This document shows positions 44,745-53,808 of a DNA stretch of 64,000 bases, piece after piece. Each line of letters starts with the position of its first letter. The first letter of the stretch is position 1. A program made the position numbers and the translations under genes. Below the pieces are notes generated by a model. The model was given only the letters and a program-made list of their open reading frames with translations. It made no database searches and had not been told where the DNA came from. Where the stretch lies: assembly GCF_030814225.1 (NCBI RefSeq), contig NZ_JAUSUR010000001.1:310001-374000 (forward strand), written 5' to 3'. The DNA is from Breznakia pachnodae. GTDB taxonomy: Bacteria > Bacillota_I > Bacilli_A > Erysipelotrichales > Erysipelotrichaceae.

Positions 44745-44788
44745 GTTAATACCTCACCTATGTGTCTATTATACTACATCTCTTTCTT

Positions 44789-44819
44789 ATATGATAAACA
44801 AACAAATCTATTATCATAT
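44789..44819. repeat. inverted repeat at the alcohol dehydrogenase promoter
   Basis: Arms ATATGATAA (44789-44797) and TTATCATAT (44811-44819) are perfect, with a 13-base centre. One arm covers the -35 position of the promoter for the gene at 44744. It could be an operator or a weak terminator of the gene at 44827; no T run follows. Confidence 0.4.
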
Positions 44820-44826
44820 TAAATTT

Positions 44827-45264
44827 CTATAAACTTGTTTCTGACTCGTCATTTTGTGAATAAAGTGTCCCTAATTTTGAAACAGGATGTTTATCGCAAC
44901 GGATATATACTTTCCAATAAAAGTTTTCAATATCATTATCTGATAACAGTATTGGTTTTCGTAAATACTTTTGTTGCGCAACAATTTTATCCTCATCACT
45001 TAAGAAACTTAAATATTTATAGATTTCCTTGTTTGATAAATTTAGTTTTCTTGATACAAAAGCATAATCAAATTCATTCTCCTCATTTTCTCTTATATAA
45101 CTAAGAAGTTGGCTTTGCATTTCTTTATTATTTTGAACTTCATCCCTCTCTCTTCTATCTTTCATGTAAGCAATTAATAAATATAAGAGACCAATAACTA
45201 CAATAGTTAAAAGGATTGCGACAATAATAAAAACAATTGTTAGTAAAACTTCTCCACTCATCAT
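44827..45264 (-). CDS. small membrane protein with a possible winged-helix tail
   Basis: 145 residues; no family recognised. One strong membrane helix at about 5-33, then a charged segment and a cytoplasmic part whose middle (FVSRKLNLSNKEIYKYLSFL, then DEDKIVAQ) has the spacing of a winged helix-turn-helix. The C-terminus is hydrophilic. It might be a membrane-tied regulator, but this is weak inference. It is flanked by luxS upstream (separated by a terminator) and the alcohol dehydrogenase downstream. Confidence 0.6.
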   Translation of the reverse strand: MMSGEVLLTIVFIIVAILLTIVVIGLLYLLIAYMKDRRERDEVQNNKEMQSQLLSYIRENEENEFDYAFVSRKLNLSNKEIYKYLSFLSDEDKIVAQQKYLRKPILLSDNDIENFYWKVYIRCDKHPVSKLGTLYSQNDESETSL

Positions 45265-45296
45265 ATCAACTCCTTACATTCCATCCCATTATACCA

Positions 45297-45329
45297 AAAA
45301 ATCACTACAAACCTAAGTTTTGTAGTGAT
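45297..45329 (-). terminator. luxS terminator
   Basis: An 11-bp perfect stem, ATCACTACAAA / TTTGTAGTGAT (45301-45311 with 45319-45329), with a T run on the minus strand, just beyond the luxS stop. Confidence 0.88.
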
Positions 45330-45335
45330 CATTAG

Positions 45336-45818
45336 TTAATCTTTCGGATATACCAAATTACCTTCAGTAAGGTGCAGCAATACTTCTACATAGTATTTTG
45401 ATGCCCAGTACTTTGCCATTGGTAAATTTAAATCAAGATAGTTTCCACATGAATATGCATCTGCCCCAGGAATATCTCCTTCATAATTCTTCACAAACAT
45501 AAATACTTCCTGAATGATTTCCACTACATCTCTTGGTTGTAAATCACCTTTGAAAATTACATAGAATCCAGTTCTGCAACCCATTGGTCCAAAATATATT
45601 GTCTTATCTTTATATTCATCATGATTTCTTAAATAAGTTGCACCCAGGTGTTCAATTGCATGAACTGCAGAAGCTTCCATTGCTGGTTCAATATTAGGTA
45701 ATGTCATACGAATATCAAACGTAGTTAAAACTTCTTCATTTAAATAATCTTTACGGGATACATAAATCCCTCTTTTTAGTCGTGTGTGATCAACTGTAAA
45801 ACTTTCAATCTTATTCAT
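45336..45818 (-). CDS. luxS: S-ribosylhomocysteine lyase LuxS
   Basis: LuxS splits S-ribosylhomocysteine into homocysteine and DPD, the autoinducer-2 precursor, completing SAM recycling. From the ATG at 45818 the protein is 160 residues, the family length. The metal site is His53-x-x-Glu56-His57 with Cys124 (SCGNYLD); Cys81 in MGCRTG is the catalytic acid. AAGGTGA upstream supports this start over a GTG three codons earlier. It is a single-gene unit. Confidence 0.97.
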   Translation of the reverse strand: MNKIESFTVDHTRLKRGIYVSRKDYLNEEVLTTFDIRMTLPNIEPAMEASAVHAIEHLGATYLRNHDEYKDKTIYFGPMGCRTGFYVIFKGDLQPRDVVEIIQEVFMFVKNYEGDIPGADAYSCGNYLDLNLPMAKYWASKYYVEVLLHLTEGNLVYPKD

Positions 45819-45891
45819 TCTCTTCACCTTGCCCTCTACCCTATATATATTATATTCTAATTCTTTATAAATTGCGATATGAAATCATTTT

Positions 45892-46986
45892 TTATTGCAC
45901 TAAATCTTGTATAAAGAGTAAGATTCGCTCCACCATCTTTGGATCATTTAAAATAAATGCCAATACAATAATTCCAAATGCCATCAGAAACATAATTGTC
46001 AGATGCCAGCGCTTATACATTACCAGTATCGCAATGTATTCTCTTAATGTCGCGTTATACCAAAAATAGAATGGGGTCTTAGAACCAATTCCCTGAGCCT
46101 TTAATCCTGCCTGACGAGCAAAGATACCAGAACGAAATACATGATAATTACTTGTCGCAAATACTGCCTGGTATGGTTTTCCTTCCATTTCCTTTTCAAT
46201 CAGTTGTTTAGAATACAACATGTTCTCATACGTATTTTTAGACTTGTCTTCCATTAATAAATCCCATAAAGGAATTCCCTGCTCCAGTGCATAATCACGC
46301 ATTGCCTGCGCTTCACTTACTGATTCATCTTTTCCCTGCCCACCAGATAAAATAATCTTTGGTGTTTTCTTTTTCTTCTTTTTACTGTGAACCTGACGCC
46401 AGTATAAATTCATTCCACGATCAATTCTTCTGGCAAGCAATGGCGATACTTTATAACCACCAATTAATCCACTACCTAACACAATAATATAGTCTTTGTT
46501 TAATCTTGGACGATAAATTCCATAAATAAATGATGACATTAAGTAATTCATCAAGATTACAATTAAATAAAACAGATATGCATATACGATTGCTATTAAT
46601 GTTGTAATCATTGGGTTTTTCATTGCTGTTTCCCAGTGCATTCCAGATACAATTAGTAAGCCAAGAATTCCTAATCCTAAAAATAAGGTCAGCATATTCG
46701 ATAAACTTCTTCCTTCTTTTCGTAAGATTATAAATGCATTAATAAATGATAAGAACATAATAATAAACGCACCTAAAGAAAAGACCATTAAAATTACAAA
46801 TAAGACTGCTCCTACTAAAAATAAAAGAATCTGATTATTCGTATCAAATGCAAGATATAGTAAAGATACTAAAGTACAGATTAAAAGAATATTAAATAAA
46901 AATCCATTCATAATCTTTCTGCGATCATGAATATTTGATATTACAAATATCAAAAATACTACTAAGTTAATAATATAAAATATCAT
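45892..46986 (-). CDS. YdcF/DUF218-family membrane protein
   Basis: 364 residues: about six hydrophobic helices in the first 160 residues, then a DUF218 domain (about 165-310; YIIVLGSGLIGGYKVSPLLA, KIILSGGQGKDESVSEA, EDKSKNTYENMLYSK) and a final hydrophobic pair. DUF218 proteins of the SanA/ElyC/YdcF type are linked to envelope maintenance, but the reaction is unclear. It follows the GNAT gene by 14 bases and is likely co-transcribed with it. Confidence 0.85.
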   Translation of the reverse strand: MIFYIINLVVFLIFVISNIHDRRKIMNGFLFNILLICTLVSLLYLAFDTNNQILLFLVGAVLFVILMVFSLGAFIIMFLSFINAFIILRKEGRSLSNMLTLFLGLGILGLLIVSGMHWETAMKNPMITTLIAIVYAYLFYLIVILMNYLMSSFIYGIYRPRLNKDYIIVLGSGLIGGYKVSPLLARRIDRGMNLYWRQVHSKKKKKKTPKIILSGGQGKDESVSEAQAMRDYALEQGIPLWDLLMEDKSKNTYENMLYSKQLIEKEMEGKPYQAVFATSNYHVFRSGIFARQAGLKAQGIGSKTPFYFWYNATLREYIAILVMYKRWHLTIMFLMAFGIIVLAFILNDPKMVERILLFIQDLVQ

Positions 46987-47000
46987 CTCTGCCTCTTCCC

Positions 47001-47441
47001 TTACACATCTTTACTAAAATTCTTCTGTAGTTTATTTTCTATATATCCACAGCGCTTATAAAACTCATGAGCGCCTGTGCGATAATTGCTTGATACCAGA
47101 CGTACGATATCTGAGTCATCTTCTTTAGCCCACGCTTCAATTGCCGCTAAAAGTTTTTTACCAGCGCCTAATCCCTGATATTGTTTATTCACACAAATCG
47201 CCATAACATTCTTTGCAGCAGCACGATACGTACACTCATAATCACTGGCATGAATATAGCCAATTACCTTGTCATCAACACACGCAACAACTAGCTTCTG
47301 TGAAGACTTCTCTAACAATGATTCTAGATTTTTTTTGGTTTTCTCTACTGGATATTCATACCCTAAACTTTCTGTATTCATATATGCTATCGCTTCATAA
47401 TCTTCCAATCTTGCTTCTCTAATTTCTATTACGTTTTCCAT
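47001..47441 (-). CDS. GNAT-family N-acetyltransferase
   Basis: 146 residues with a full GNAT fold: N-terminal IREARLEDYEAIAYMN, strand with VIGYIHASDYE, the acetyl-CoA loop QYQGLGAGKKLLAAIE and RTGAHEFYKRCGYIE at the end. The acceptor is unknown. It is first in a two-gene unit with the DUF218 protein. GGGGTAAGTT lies upstream. Confidence 0.88.
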   Translation of the reverse strand: MENVIEIREARLEDYEAIAYMNTESLGYEYPVEKTKKNLESLLEKSSQKLVVACVDDKVIGYIHASDYECTYRAAAKNVMAICVNKQYQGLGAGKKLLAAIEAWAKEDDSDIVRLVSSNYRTGAHEFYKRCGYIENKLQKNFSKDV

Positions 47442-47525
47442 AACTTACCCCATATTAATTCTTTTCATATTGATAGATATATTCTACATGAATTATGATG
47501 AACTCTCAACTGTGATGTATATATT

Positions 47526-47562
47526 AAAAGATACTTCGAGTGTTGAAAACGAAGTATCTTTA
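47526..47562. terminator. bidirectional terminator after the glycerate kinase gene
   Basis: Stem AAAGATACTTCG / CGAAGTATCTTT (11-base loop) with A/T flanks on both sides, directly after the stop at 47565. It closes the long catabolic gene string. Confidence 0.85.
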
Positions 47563-47564
47563 TT

Positions 47565-48707
47565 TTATTTATGATAAGAAATTGTAGATACAACAGATTG
47601 CGTTATCTTCTGCAATAAATATTTCGTATCATTGAGTGAATCTTTTAATGTCATTGGGCGTTGTGCCAATCCATAAAGACCAATGATACCACTCTCCAAC
47701 ATATCCATTACACTGATAGCACTAACTGCTCCTGAAATACAGATAGTTGGCACCTTGTATTGCTTTGCAATCTTGGCTAATGATACAGGTACTTTTCCAA
47801 ATAATGTTTGATAATCCGTTTTTCCTTCTCCAGTAATTAAATAATCACATTGATTTAAATAATGATGAAAATGGAATCGCTCTAAAATATAATAAGTTCC
47901 ATTGACTACTTCAGTATGTAAGCAGGATAGAAAGGCAAACCCTAACCCACCAGCTGCACCACTTCCTTTTTCTTCATGACATGTTTTATTCATCAAATCA
48001 TTCAGAAGCAAAGTCCATTTCTTCATACAATGTTCCAGATAATCACATGTGCGCTCATTTGCACCTTTTTGTGGGGCATAAGTATAAGTGGCACCTTGTT
48101 CTCCCAAAAGGACGTTATTCACATCACACAGTAGTTTAAAGCGAACATCAGCAATCTTTTCTGATACCAACTGCATATCGATATGATGAACCTTTTCTAT
48201 ATTTAAAAGGTAGGGTTCCACTTCATTATGATTCCTATCATACAAGTGCATGCCAAGTGCAGCTAAACAACCAATCCCACCATCATTAGTTGAGGTACCA
48301 CCCAATCCAATAATAATACTATTCACTTCCAAATCATCACAAACTTGAATGATTAATTCACCAATTCCAAATGTCGTTCGTTTTTCTATATCTTTGGTAT
48401 TTGCTTCTAACTGCACCAATCCTACAATCAATGCCACTTCGATAATTACTTCTTTCACTTTAGGGCAATAACCAACCATTACCTCTCTTTTATTACCAGA
48501 CTCATCACTTACTGTATAATACTTTTTCTCTAGTGTATCATCATGGTAAAAGAATACATCTAAGAATCCTTCTCCACCATCAGACACTGGAAATTTATGA
48601 ACTTTAATTTCATCACTAATCTGATTAATTGACTCCTCCATAACATTACAAATTTCAATAGATGAAAGACTGTGTTTATAGGAATCTGGGGATAATAAAA
48701 TATTCAT
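47565..48707 (-). CDS. glxK: glycerate 2-kinase (GarK/GlxK family)
   Basis: 380 residues, the standard size. It phosphorylates D-glycerate to 2-phosphoglycerate, which enters glycolysis. Family blocks: N-terminal MNILLSPDSYKHSLSS, KFPVSDGGEGFLDVF, IIGLGGTSTNDGGIGCLAALG, GSGAAGGLGFAFLS and DYLITGEGKTDYQT. As the last gene of the string it gives the likely end point: hydroxypyruvate or tartronate semialdehyde reduced to glycerate by one of the neighbouring dehydrogenases, then phosphorylated here. It starts 11 bases after the dehydrogenase at 48719. Confidence 0.94.
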   Translation of the reverse strand: MNILLSPDSYKHSLSSIEICNVMEESINQISDEIKVHKFPVSDGGEGFLDVFFYHDDTLEKKYYTVSDESGNKREVMVGYCPKVKEVIIEVALIVGLVQLEANTKDIEKRTTFGIGELIIQVCDDLEVNSIIIGLGGTSTNDGGIGCLAALGMHLYDRNHNEVEPYLLNIEKVHHIDMQLVSEKIADVRFKLLCDVNNVLLGEQGATYTYAPQKGANERTCDYLEHCMKKWTLLLNDLMNKTCHEEKGSGAAGGLGFAFLSCLHTEVVNGTYYILERFHFHHYLNQCDYLITGEGKTDYQTLFGKVPVSLAKIAKQYKVPTICISGAVSAISVMDMLESGIIGLYGLAQRPMTLKDSLNDTKYLLQKITQSVVSTISYHK

Positions 48708-48718
48708 ATAATCACCTG

Positions 48719-49666
48719 CTAAACTACACGATTAATTGCTTTACCTTCAAGAAAATCTTGAAGATTCGTTAATGAAGTTTCCATAATACGTGAACGTGCT
48801 TCCTTAGTTGCCCATGATATATGTGGAGTAATCAAACAGTTTTCACACTTTAGCAATGGATTATCATCTGCTATTGGCTCCTCATAAGTCACATCAAGAG
48901 CAGCAGCATAAAGTTGTCCATTTTGTAAGGCCATAGCCAAATCACCCTCATTGATCAGTTTACCACGTGCATTGTTTATTAAAATGGCTGAATCTTTCAT
49001 CTTTGCTAATGTTTCTTTATTGATTAATTCATGTGTAGTTTTTGTTAACGGGCAGTGAAGTGCAATAACATCACTTGTTGATAATAAATCATCTAAAGAT
49101 AAAGAAGTACTTCCTTCAACTGCTGAAGCATATTCATCATAATATACAATGTTCATACCTAAAGCAGAAGCAATATTTGCGGTGGCTTTCCCAATGTTTC
49201 CAAACCCAATAATTCCCATGGTTTTACCTGCTAATTCAATCATAGGGTAATCCCAAAAACACCAATCTTTGTTTTTTGACCACTCTTTATTTTTTACCTG
49301 TTTATTGTGATATCCAATATGGTGACACACCTCCAGCAACAACGCGATTGCATATTGAGATACGGTTTGTGTTCCATAACCAGGTACATTGCAAACTGCA
49401 ATTTTTTGTTTCTTAGCTGTTACTAAATCCACTACATCATATCCTGTTGCAAGTACACCTATAAACTTTAAGTTTGGACAGTTTTCAAGTATTTCTTTAT
49501 TTAAAGGTGTTTTATTTGTATAAATAATATCGGCATCCTTTGATCTTGCTAGAATATCCTCTGGTGATGTTCGTTCATAACAAATAACTTCTCCCATATT
49601 GTCAAAGATACTCCAATCCAAATCTTCTGGATTTAATGTATAACCATCTAAAATAACAATCTTCAT
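48719..49666 (-). CDS. D-2-hydroxyacid dehydrogenase (hydroxypyruvate reductase-like)
   Basis: 315 residues: NAD-binding motif GIIGFGNIGKA, catalytic Arg in NNARGKLINEGDL, Glu in the YEEPIADDNP block and His in TPHISWAT. It is adjacent to glycerate kinase, so the reduction of hydroxypyruvate to D-glycerate is the best guess. It is one of four members of this family in the string. A 3-base gap separates it from the aldolase upstream. Confidence 0.88.
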   Translation of the reverse strand: MKIVILDGYTLNPEDLDWSIFDNMGEVICYERTSPEDILARSKDADIIYTNKTPLNKEILENCPNLKFIGVLATGYDVVDLVTAKKQKIAVCNVPGYGTQTVSQYAIALLLEVCHHIGYHNKQVKNKEWSKNKDWCFWDYPMIELAGKTMGIIGFGNIGKATANIASALGMNIVYYDEYASAVEGSTSLSLDDLLSTSDVIALHCPLTKTTHELINKETLAKMKDSAILINNARGKLINEGDLAMALQNGQLYAAALDVTYEEPIADDNPLLKCENCLITPHISWATKEARSRIMETSLTNLQDFLEGKAINRVV

Positions 49667-49669
49667 AAT

Positions 49670-50464
49670 CTACCTCTCTTCTTTCAACAATGTCATTGCT
49701 TGCTGTGCTTCCATTCTCCAAAAATCTTTTAAGATTCTTAAATCAGTACCTAGCGCAAAGTGACGTACACCCAACTCTTTATAGTATGGAATTTCTGATG
49801 CATGACGTATTTCTACTCTTGGCGATACATGATATTTAATTGCAGTAGCAATTACTTTTCTTTCGATATCCTTTATTTTATCCACGTCCTCTTTTGCATT
49901 CAACCCACTGTTCATCGCAAAGTCAGCTAGCCCAAACTGAATAAAATCCACCCCATCCACCTGACAAATCTCTTCAATGTTATCAACTGCTTCTTTCTTC
50001 TCAATCATAAACCCTATTACGGTTTTTGCAACATCTTCTGCGTATTGCTGTTGAGAACTTAACTCTTCACAACCAATCCATCTGCGATTCACAAACCCTA
50101 GTGCTCCCTTGTGAGTTAATGATGCAGGTCGAATCGAACGAATCGTTTCTTTCACTTCATCGCCTTTTGTATGGTCAGTAAAAAGAATCCCCTGAAATCC
50201 TGAAGCTAGTGCTTTTTGGGCTACATAAGAGCGATTTTCATAATCTACCTTTATGATGGTAGCTAAATTATGCAATTCTGCAGCACGGCAGATATCCTCT
50301 AAATCATTATGGTCAAATGGCGCATATTCTGCTAGGAACTCAACATAATCATAATATCCACATACACCAATTAATTCAGTCACAAGAGGCCAGGTCATAT
50401 GCATTCTTGTTGCTAATACAACACCATCTTTGTCCATAGCAGTTCTTAATGTGTTTTCTCTCAT
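49670..50464 (-). CDS. HpcH/HpaI-family class II aldolase
   Basis: 264 residues from the ATG at 50464, supported by GGGTG upstream; a GTG at 50476 overlaps the previous stop. Family features are ATRMHMTWPLVTELIG at the start, the metal-binding acidic residue in IGFMIEKKEAVDNIEEI, and VDFIQFGLADFAMNSG. These enzymes split 2-keto-3-deoxy acids to pyruvate and an aldehyde. In this string, tartronate semialdehyde or a similar aldehyde would feed the dehydrogenase and glycerate kinase that follow; this is inference. Confidence 0.82.
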   Translation of the reverse strand: MRENTLRTAMDKDGVVLATRMHMTWPLVTELIGVCGYYDYVEFLAEYAPFDHNDLEDICRAAELHNLATIIKVDYENRSYVAQKALASGFQGILFTDHTKGDEVKETIRSIRPASLTHKGALGFVNRRWIGCEELSSQQQYAEDVAKTVIGFMIEKKEAVDNIEEICQVDGVDFIQFGLADFAMNSGLNAKEDVDKIKDIERKVIATAIKYHVSPRVEIRHASEIPYYKELGVRHFALGTDLRILKDFWRMEAQQAMTLLKEER

Positions 50465-50475
50465 CTCAACACCCA

Positions 50476-51180
50476 CTAATCATAGATTCCAGACATAATT
50501 TTTATTATTTCTTCTACATCATTCGTCTCACGCATCATTCGCTGACGTTTTTCTTCAAACTCTGCCAATCCTTGTGCACGTTCAATCACTTCATCCAAGT
50601 GTTCATTTGGAAACTTCACAGCACCATTTTCATCCATATGAATAATTTCTCCTGGAGTCACCTGCATCCCAAATACTTCTACTCCTGTATTAACAGATTG
50701 AACTGCCCATTTTCCATGTCCTGCAGTTACTCCACTCAACATATACTGCATTTCTAAAGGACGAATTTCGTCAACATCTCGTGATGGGCCATCACTGATA
50801 ACCCCAACAACACCAACAGACTTTAATGCAGTCATCATATTACCACCTAAAAGTCCATTCTTGTGTTTGATTTCATCAGGAAAGTTTTGTTTCAATACTA
50901 AAATAACTGGTTTTGGCATTTTATCAACTGCTCGTAAAACATCAGCAAATCCTAATCTTGTAAAGTTTGTATCTGGTAATCCATAGGTACAAGTTACTGC
51001 ATAGCCTACCGTTCTCCCTAATTCAGGATACATACATTTAGCATCCTGATTGGTATACCATGCTTCATTCCATGGGTGATATAATCCCAAACAATAATCT
51101 TTATCCGGATATGTTGCTACTACATTGGTAATACTTGGTGTATCAAAATCTTTTAGTTTCTCTATTTTTTGGTTTTTCAT
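50476..51180 (-). CDS. RraA-like family protein (aldolase/decarboxylase fold)
   Basis: 234 residues of the RraA/HMG-aldolase-like family. The core motif is present: GLLGGNMMTALKSVGVVGVI, then DGPSRDVDEI, with the Gly-rich loop and the Arg-Asp pair that bind oxaloacetate-like ligands in 4-hydroxy-4-methyl-2-oxoglutarate aldolase. A role as oxo-acid aldolase or decarboxylase fits the context. Its stop overlaps the alternative GTG of the next gene. Confidence 0.83.
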   Translation of the reverse strand: MKNQKIEKLKDFDTPSITNVVATYPDKDYCLGLYHPWNEAWYTNQDAKCMYPELGRTVGYAVTCTYGLPDTNFTRLGFADVLRAVDKMPKPVILVLKQNFPDEIKHKNGLLGGNMMTALKSVGVVGVISDGPSRDVDEIRPLEMQYMLSGVTAGHGKWAVQSVNTGVEVFGMQVTPGEIIHMDENGAVKFPNEHLDEVIERAQGLAEFEEKRQRMMRETNDVEEIIKIMSGIYD

Positions 51181-51194
51181 CTCTCTTTACCTCT

Positions 51195-52157
51195 CTATAA
51201 GTTATTCACAATATCAACTGGTTTTTGTCCTTTATGAACAAGTTCAATATCTTTCATTACCTTTAAATCCATATTACAGATACATGCATAGTTATAGACT
51301 CCAACATGCGGACTAAAAACGGTATTCTCTAATTTTAATAGTGGATTATCCACTTCTACTGGTTCACTTGTAAGTACATCAGCACCAAAGCCACCAATCC
51401 TTTTCTCAGCTAATGCTTCTACAAGTGCTGCTTCATTAATCAGTGCACCTCTTGCAGTATTTACCAATACTGCCGTTTTTTTCATCATGACAAATTGTTC
51501 TTTATCAATCATATGATGATTTTCTTTTGTCAGATTTGCATGTAAAGAAATAAAATCTGACTCTCGTAACAGTGTTTCTAAATCAACGTGTTGACTTGTC
51601 TGTTTTTGATATGGATCATAAATCAATATCTTATTCTGATAACCATGCTCCATTATTTCTTTGAATCTGCTTCCAATATTTCCACAGCCTATCACTCCTG
51701 TTACTTTCCGAGTTAGTTCATATCCCATCAAACGTCCACGATTATTTAACCACTCATCATTTCTAACCATATAATCAGCTAATAACATCTTTTTTGCAGC
51801 CATCGACAACAAAGTTGCTGCCTGTTCTGCAACTGCATCACGCTCAATTCGACCTGTAATATTACACACATACACATTGTGTTGTTTTGCACTTTCTAAA
51901 TCAATATGATTGAAACCTATCCCATGTCGTGTAATTAGTTTTAGATGCTTCATACCATCAAAAAATTCACTATCTAAAGTTGGTGATGTTCCCATAATGA
52001 TATAAGTAACATCATGAAGTAATTCTAATAATTCTTTTGTTTTTGCATCTTTTGCCACTGCATAACGAGTTACTTCACCAATTTTCTCTAATTCTTCAAT
52101 ATGCTCAGGAAAATCTCTACCAATGCTACTTACATTTAAAATCGCTATTTTCTCCAT
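51195..52157 (-). CDS. D-2-hydroxyacid dehydrogenase
   Basis: 320 residues from the ATG at 52157 (MEKIAILNVSSIGRDFPEH); the longer frame to 52187 would overlap the next gene upstream. NAD-binding motif GVIGCGNIGSR, catalytic Arg in NTARGALINEAALVEAL, Glu in LTSEPVEVDNP and His in SPHVGVYN. The sequence differs clearly from its three relatives in the string, so it is probably a different substrate specialist and not a recent copy. Confidence 0.86.
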   Translation of the reverse strand: MEKIAILNVSSIGRDFPEHIEELEKIGEVTRYAVAKDAKTKELLELLHDVTYIIMGTSPTLDSEFFDGMKHLKLITRHGIGFNHIDLESAKQHNVYVCNITGRIERDAVAEQAATLLSMAAKKMLLADYMVRNDEWLNNRGRLMGYELTRKVTGVIGCGNIGSRFKEIMEHGYQNKILIYDPYQKQTSQHVDLETLLRESDFISLHANLTKENHHMIDKEQFVMMKKTAVLVNTARGALINEAALVEALAEKRIGGFGADVLTSEPVEVDNPLLKLENTVFSPHVGVYNYACICNMDLKVMKDIELVHKGQKPVDIVNNL

Positions 52158-52161
52158 AGTA

Positions 52162-53091
52162 TCAGTTTTGCTCCTTAAAGAAATCAATTACATTCATTGC
52201 AGCATATAGTGACATTGTATTAATTGAACCATAAGAAGATGCTGCCAAATGTGGTGTAAACACAGAAGTCTGTGACTTCAATAATTCAGGATCTACCTCA
52301 GGTTCTTTGTAGTGGACATCGGTTGCAATTGCATAAATATCATTGTTATCTAATGCAGCAACTAATGCATCACGATCAATTAGTTTTGCTCTGGCTGCAT
52401 TGACAATAATTACATCTTTCTTCATTTTACTAATCGCTTCTTTATCAATTAATGGAGTAAAACATTCAAGTGCAGGTACATGTAAGGTAATAAAATCAGA
52501 TGCCTTAAATATTTCATCAATAGTAGATGCTTGTACCTTGTACTGTTTCATAAATTCCTCATCGTATGCAATATCATAGCCTAGAACCTTGCAATCAAAT
52601 CCATGTAATCGTTTTACTACTGCTTTACCAATTGCACCTAAACCAATTACACCAACTGTGCTTTGGTATAAGTCATGGGAAATCGGTTTCTCCCATACAT
52701 GATTTCTCAAATTACGATCACTTCTGCAAATACTGTGAGCACTTGCAAGCATTAGACCAACTGCATGATCAGCAACTGAATTCGTATTGGCATTTTGGGT
52801 AATGGTTAACTTAATTCCTTTTTCTTTTAAATACTCAACATCCACCTTGTCTAATCCTACCCCATAACGTGATACAATCTTTAAGTTCTTTGCCGCATCT
52901 ATCACCTTCTTATTTAATACCTCAGTCCCTAAAATGACAGCATCTACATCTTTAATCCATTCAATTAATTCATCCTCGTTTAATAATCTACCACAAGGGT
53001 TGGGTATCACTTCATAACCTGCTTCAACTAACAATTCAAATGCTTTTGGATCACAAGAAGCAAATGAATTTGAAGTAATTAAAACTTTCAT
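52162..53091 (-). CDS. D-2-hydroxyacid dehydrogenase (phosphoglycerate-dehydrogenase type)
   Basis: 309 residues: GVIGLGAIGKAVVKR for NAD binding, catalytic Arg in NAARAKLIDRDALVAAL, Glu in YKEPEVDPEL and His in TPHLAASSYG. SRYGVGLDKVD and ANTNSVADHAVGLML mark the PGDH subfamily. It has no C-terminal ACT domain, so it is not the serine-pathway enzyme. It is the first gene after the internal hairpin 53113-53153. Confidence 0.87.
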   Translation of the reverse strand: MKVLITSNSFASCDPKAFELLVEAGYEVIPNPCGRLLNEDELIEWIKDVDAVILGTEVLNKKVIDAAKNLKIVSRYGVGLDKVDVEYLKEKGIKLTITQNANTNSVADHAVGLMLASAHSICRSDRNLRNHVWEKPISHDLYQSTVGVIGLGAIGKAVVKRLHGFDCKVLGYDIAYDEEFMKQYKVQASTIDEIFKASDFITLHVPALECFTPLIDKEAISKMKKDVIIVNAARAKLIDRDALVAALDNNDIYAIATDVHYKEPEVDPELLKSQTSVFTPHLAASSYGSINTMSLYAAMNVIDFFKEQN

Positions 53092-53107
53092 CTCTTTCTC
53101 CTCTCTT

Positions 53108-53153
53108 AGAAAAACAGCACTCGGTTAAAACCATGGTTTTACCAAGTGCTGTT
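53108..53153 (-). terminator. strong internal hairpin, probable attenuating terminator
   Basis: A stem of about 20 bp (AACAGCACTTGG...CCGAGTGCTGTT, 53113-53153, with inner AAAACC/GGTTTT) is followed on the minus strand by TTTTTC. It lies between two genes of the string, and only 17 bases separate it from the next start codon, leaving little room for a new promoter. Confidence 0.75.
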
Positions 53154-53157
53154 GCTA

Positions 53158-53808
53158 TTATAGTTCCCTTAATTCTTTCATTTTTTCTGCATAATTAAAA
53201 CCATCTTTAAACAATGCACTTGTTCCCAGAATGAAACCATCTACCCCTTTTTTAGAGTATTTTTTGATAATTGGTTCACTACATGCACCATCTAACACAA
53301 TTTTAAAATCATATTCTTTTTTTAATTCTATTAACTTATCAATTTTTTTCTCAATAAAATCAATAAATTTTTGTCCAGCAAATCCTGGATTCACACTCAT
53401 GACTAAAACATAATCACATACATATAAAATATCTTCTAACGCTGAAAGACTGGTATCAGGATTAATTGCAATTCCAGCTAACTTCTTTCGCTCTTTTATA
53501 TGTTGTAAGGTTTTAATTGAATAGCGTTCTGATTCTGGATGAATATAGATCAGATCAGCACCAGCATCAATAAACCAATCAACTTTACTTGCAGGATCCT
53601 CAATCATTAAATGAACATCTATAAGACGATCTGTAAGTCCACGAATTGCTTTTATATCCATAATTCCCATTGTCATGTTAGGTACAAAACTTCCATCCAT
53701 TACATCACAGTGAAACATATCAATACCAGCTTGATCTAGATTGATTACTTCACTTTTAAGATTTGTGAAATCTGCACACATCATACTTGGACATAATAGT
53801 TTATTCAT
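53158..53808 (-). CDS. ribulose-phosphate 3-epimerase family protein, copy 1
   Basis: 216 residues from the ATG at 53808 with GGGGGAG upstream. TIM-barrel epimerase motifs are complete: CHCDVMDGSFVPNMTMG, VHLMIEDP, VMSVNPGFAGQKFI and VLDGACSEP, with GVDGFILGTSALF at the phosphate site. The metal ligands (His, Asp, His, Asp) are present. Family members act on D-ribulose 5-phosphate or on hexulose 6-phosphates such as allulose 6-phosphate. Its start overlaps the end of copy 2 by 8 bases. Confidence 0.85.
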   Translation of the reverse strand: MNKLLCPSMMCADFTNLKSEVINLDQAGIDMFHCDVMDGSFVPNMTMGIMDIKAIRGLTDRLIDVHLMIEDPASKVDWFIDAGADLIYIHPESERYSIKTLQHIKERKKLAGIAINPDTSLSALEDILYVCDYVLVMSVNPGFAGQKFIDFIEKKIDKLIELKKEYDFKIVLDGACSEPIIKKYSKKGVDGFILGTSALFKDGFNYAEKMKELREL

